Source: Cryomorphaceae bacterium
GTDB lineage: Bacteria; Bacteroidota; Bacteroidia; Flavobacteriales; Schleiferiaceae
Reading direction: 5' to 3'
Assembly (NCBI GenBank): GCA_002685435.1
Contig: NYXD01000137.1
Span: forward strand, 1-6,131
DNA: 6,131 bases
In this document: positions 4,774-6,131 of the stretch, in pieces
Position numbering within the stretch: position 1 is the stretch's first letter
How the letters are laid out: each line of letters begins with the position of its first letter
Program-made: the position numbers and the translations under genes
Notes under the pieces: generated by a model
The model's input: only the letters and a program-made list of their open reading frames with translations
Databases searched by the model: none
What the model was told of the DNA's origin: nothing

Positions 4774-6045
4774 TTAAAGGTCGAAGCCAATATCAGTACG
4801 GTAGTTCATGCCTTCGTATGAGACTTCTTTGAGAGCAGCATAGCTTTTCGATAAGGCTTCGTCTTTGTCCGCGCCAAAGCTTGTAAACGCCATTACTCGA
4901 CCGCCTGAAGTAGTAATAAACTCGCCTGATTTAGTCCCGGCATGGTATACGGTGGTGTCTTTGAAATCTCTTAAACCATGAATGGCTTTTCCTTTTTCGT
5001 AGGAACCAGGATAACCTCCACTTACCGCCATAACCGTAGCTGCAGTTTGCGGATTCACCGCGACGCTGATTTCATCTAGCGTACCATTATGCATGGCAAC
5101 AAACAAATCAATGATGTCTGTCTCTAACCTAGGAATCACTACTTCGGTCTCCGGGTCCCCCAAACGAACATTATATTCGATGACCTTGGGACCTTTCATC
5201 GTATTGATCAAACCAAAGAAAACAAAACCCTGGTACGGTAAATTATCCTTCACTAACCCCTGAATGGTCGGCTCGATGATTTCACGAACCGTGCGCTCGC
5301 GCAAAGCTTTATCGAAAAAGGGTACAGGACTTACTGCACCCATACCACCCGTGTTTAATCCGGTGTCGCCCTCGCCGATTCGCTTGTAATCTTTCGCTTC
5401 CGGCAACAAGGCATATCCGCCTTTTCCATCTGTTAAGGCGAAAATGCTAAATTCGATTCCTGCTAAGAACTCTTCAATCACAACCCTAGAAGAGGCATCG
5501 CCAAACTTCGCATCAACAAGCATATTTTTAAGTTCTTCTTTTGCCTCAGCCAAATCTTCAATGATCAGTACGCCCTTTCCTGCTGCAAGTCCGTCCGCCT
5601 TCAATACGTAGGGCGCTTCAAGGGTCTCTAAAAAAGCCTGCCCATCGGTGAGCGTGTCTTTTGTAAAAGTCTGGTATGCTGCCGTTGGAATGTTATGACG
5701 CATCATGAATTCCTTCGCGAAGTCCTTCGAACCCTCGAGCTCTGCAGCAGCCTGACGCGGTCCTACGACCACGAGGTTTTCAAGCGCTGGAAAGTTCTTT
5801 AAGCCGTCGTGCACACCAGCGACTAATGGAGCCTCTGGACCTATGACAACGATATCAATAGCGTGAGCCTTTACAAACGCGGCCACCTCAGTGGCACTTT
5901 CAATGTCCAGCGAAACGTTCTCTCCCAGCGCGGCCGTGCCACCATTGCCGGGGGCAATGAATAGTTTTTCGCACTTCGTGCTTTGAACGATTTTATGGGA
6001 TAAAGCGTGTTCGCGGCCGCCTGAGCCTAATACCAATACATTCAT
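4774..6045 (-). CDS. purD: Phosphoribosylamine-glycine ligase (GAR synthetase)
   Basis: PurD joins glycine to 5-phosphoribosylamine using ATP, the second step of de novo purine synthesis, in the cytoplasm. The 423-residue length matches monofunctional bacterial PurD. The N-terminal domain opens MNVLVLGSGGREHAL (1-15), with APGNGGT (31-37) and VVIGPEAPLVAGV (66-78). GPRQAAAELEGSKDFAK (95-111) leads into the ATP-grasp domain: YVLKADGLAAGKGV (146-159), VVIEEFLAGIEFS (188-200), LPEAKDYKRIGEGDTGLNTG (214-233) and GGMGAVSP (233-240). The metal-binding region VIEYNVRLGDPETEVVIPRL (288-307) is intact. The C-terminal domain includes MAVSGGYPGSYEKG (339-352). All key motifs are present and there is no sign of frameshift or fusion. 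It stands alone here, with its own -7 box upstream and the bidirectional terminator downstream, so it is probably a single-gene transcript unless the gene beyond 6131 reads in. Confidence 0.99.
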   Translation of the reverse strand: MNVLVLGSGGREHALSHKIVQSTKCEKLFIAPGNGGTAALGENVSLDIESATEVAAFVKAHAIDIVVIGPEAPLVAGVHDGLKNFPALENLVVVGPRQAAAELEGSKDFAKEFMMRHNIPTAAYQTFTKDTLTDGQAFLETLEAPYVLKADGLAAGKGVLIIEDLAEAKEELKNMLVDAKFGDASSRVVIEEFLAGIEFSIFALTDGKGGYALLPEAKDYKRIGEGDTGLNTGGMGAVSPVPFFDKALRERTVREIIEPTIQGLVKDNLPYQGFVFFGLINTMKGPKVIEYNVRLGDPETEVVIPRLETDIIDLFVAMHNGTLDEISVAVNPQTAATVMAVSGGYPGSYEKGKAIHGLRDFKDTTVYHAGTKSGEFITTSGGRVMAFTSFGADKDEALSKSYAALKEVSYEGMNYRTDIGFDL

Positions 6046-6064
6046 GATGGGTGTGATTAGACGG

Positions 6065-6072
6065 CAAAAATA
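6065..6072 (-). promoter_or_regulatory. -7 box (TATTTTTG) of purD
   Basis: On the minus strand this reads TATTTTTG, an exact match to TAnnTTTG, and lies 19 bases before the purD ATG, nearly the same distance as the thioesterase box. No clear -33 TTG is present; a CTTT lies near the expected distance. The rest of the 86-bp stretch to the window end shows no other structure I can support. Confidence 0.55.
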
Positions 6073-6131
6073 ACCCGAAATAGTGGGTTGGGAAAGGTGT
6101 TCGTTAATTAAGACTCACGCGAATAAAGCCA

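Noticed and set aside
6104..6131. Possible C-terminal tail of another minus-strand gene (GFIRVSLN then TAA)
   Set aside because: Only eight codons are visible and the other minus-strand frames also end by chance in this stretch, so no gene can be supported without sequence beyond 6131.
1..6131. Search for mobile elements, CRISPR arrays, RNA genes, toxin-antitoxin or defence modules
   Set aside because: No transposase, long terminal repeats, spaced direct repeats, tRNA cloverleaf or defence domain was recognised; nearly all of the sequence is accounted for by conserved chromosomal genes.

Overview
The window reads as ordinary chromosomal DNA from a member of the Bacteroidota, most likely Flavobacteriia or a close relative. 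Three things point there. A protein joins HU-like (CCDC81-type) domains to a SPOR domain, an architecture typical of this phylum. A polytopic membrane protein and a tiny one-helix protein resemble the flavobacterial families DUF6427 and DUF6341. Exact matches to the Bacteroidota -7 box TAnnTTTG lie 19-20 bases before two start codons, and clear Shine-Dalgarno sequences are missing. No tRNA, rRNA, insertion sequence, CRISPR array, phage gene or defence gene was seen.

Layout from left to right. Positions 1-1043 (minus) hold dprA, open at the window edge. Positions 1044-1134 are a divergent intergenic spacer with a small inverted repeat. Positions 1135-2076 (plus) encode the HU-like/SPOR membrane protein. 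A -7 box at 2088-2095 precedes an acyl-CoA thioesterase at 2116-2658 (plus). This gene runs tail-to-tail into a family 9 glycosyltransferase at 2612-3595 (minus), and the two coding regions share 47 bp. The glycosyltransferase is coupled through a TAATG junction to the upstream membrane protein at 3595-4464 (minus). A 55-residue membrane microprotein at 4506-4673 (plus) is divergent from that pair. A strong bidirectional terminator at 4691-4723 separates it from purD at 4774-6045 (minus), which has its own -7 box at 6065-6072.

The genes do not form one pathway. PurD makes GAR in purine synthesis. DprA loads RecA on incoming single-stranded DNA. The thioesterase hydrolyses acyl-CoA. The membrane protein/glycosyltransferase pair probably contributes to surface glycan or LPS assembly. 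The HU-like/SPOR protein may link a cytoplasmic, possibly DNA-binding part to the peptidoglycan.

I found no convincing new multi-gene system. The points most worth a second look are the overlooked microprotein next to the membrane protein, the HU-to-SPOR architecture beside dprA, the antisense overlap at 2612-2658, and a glycosyltransferase whose C-terminus seems to lack the cysteine cluster common in its relatives.
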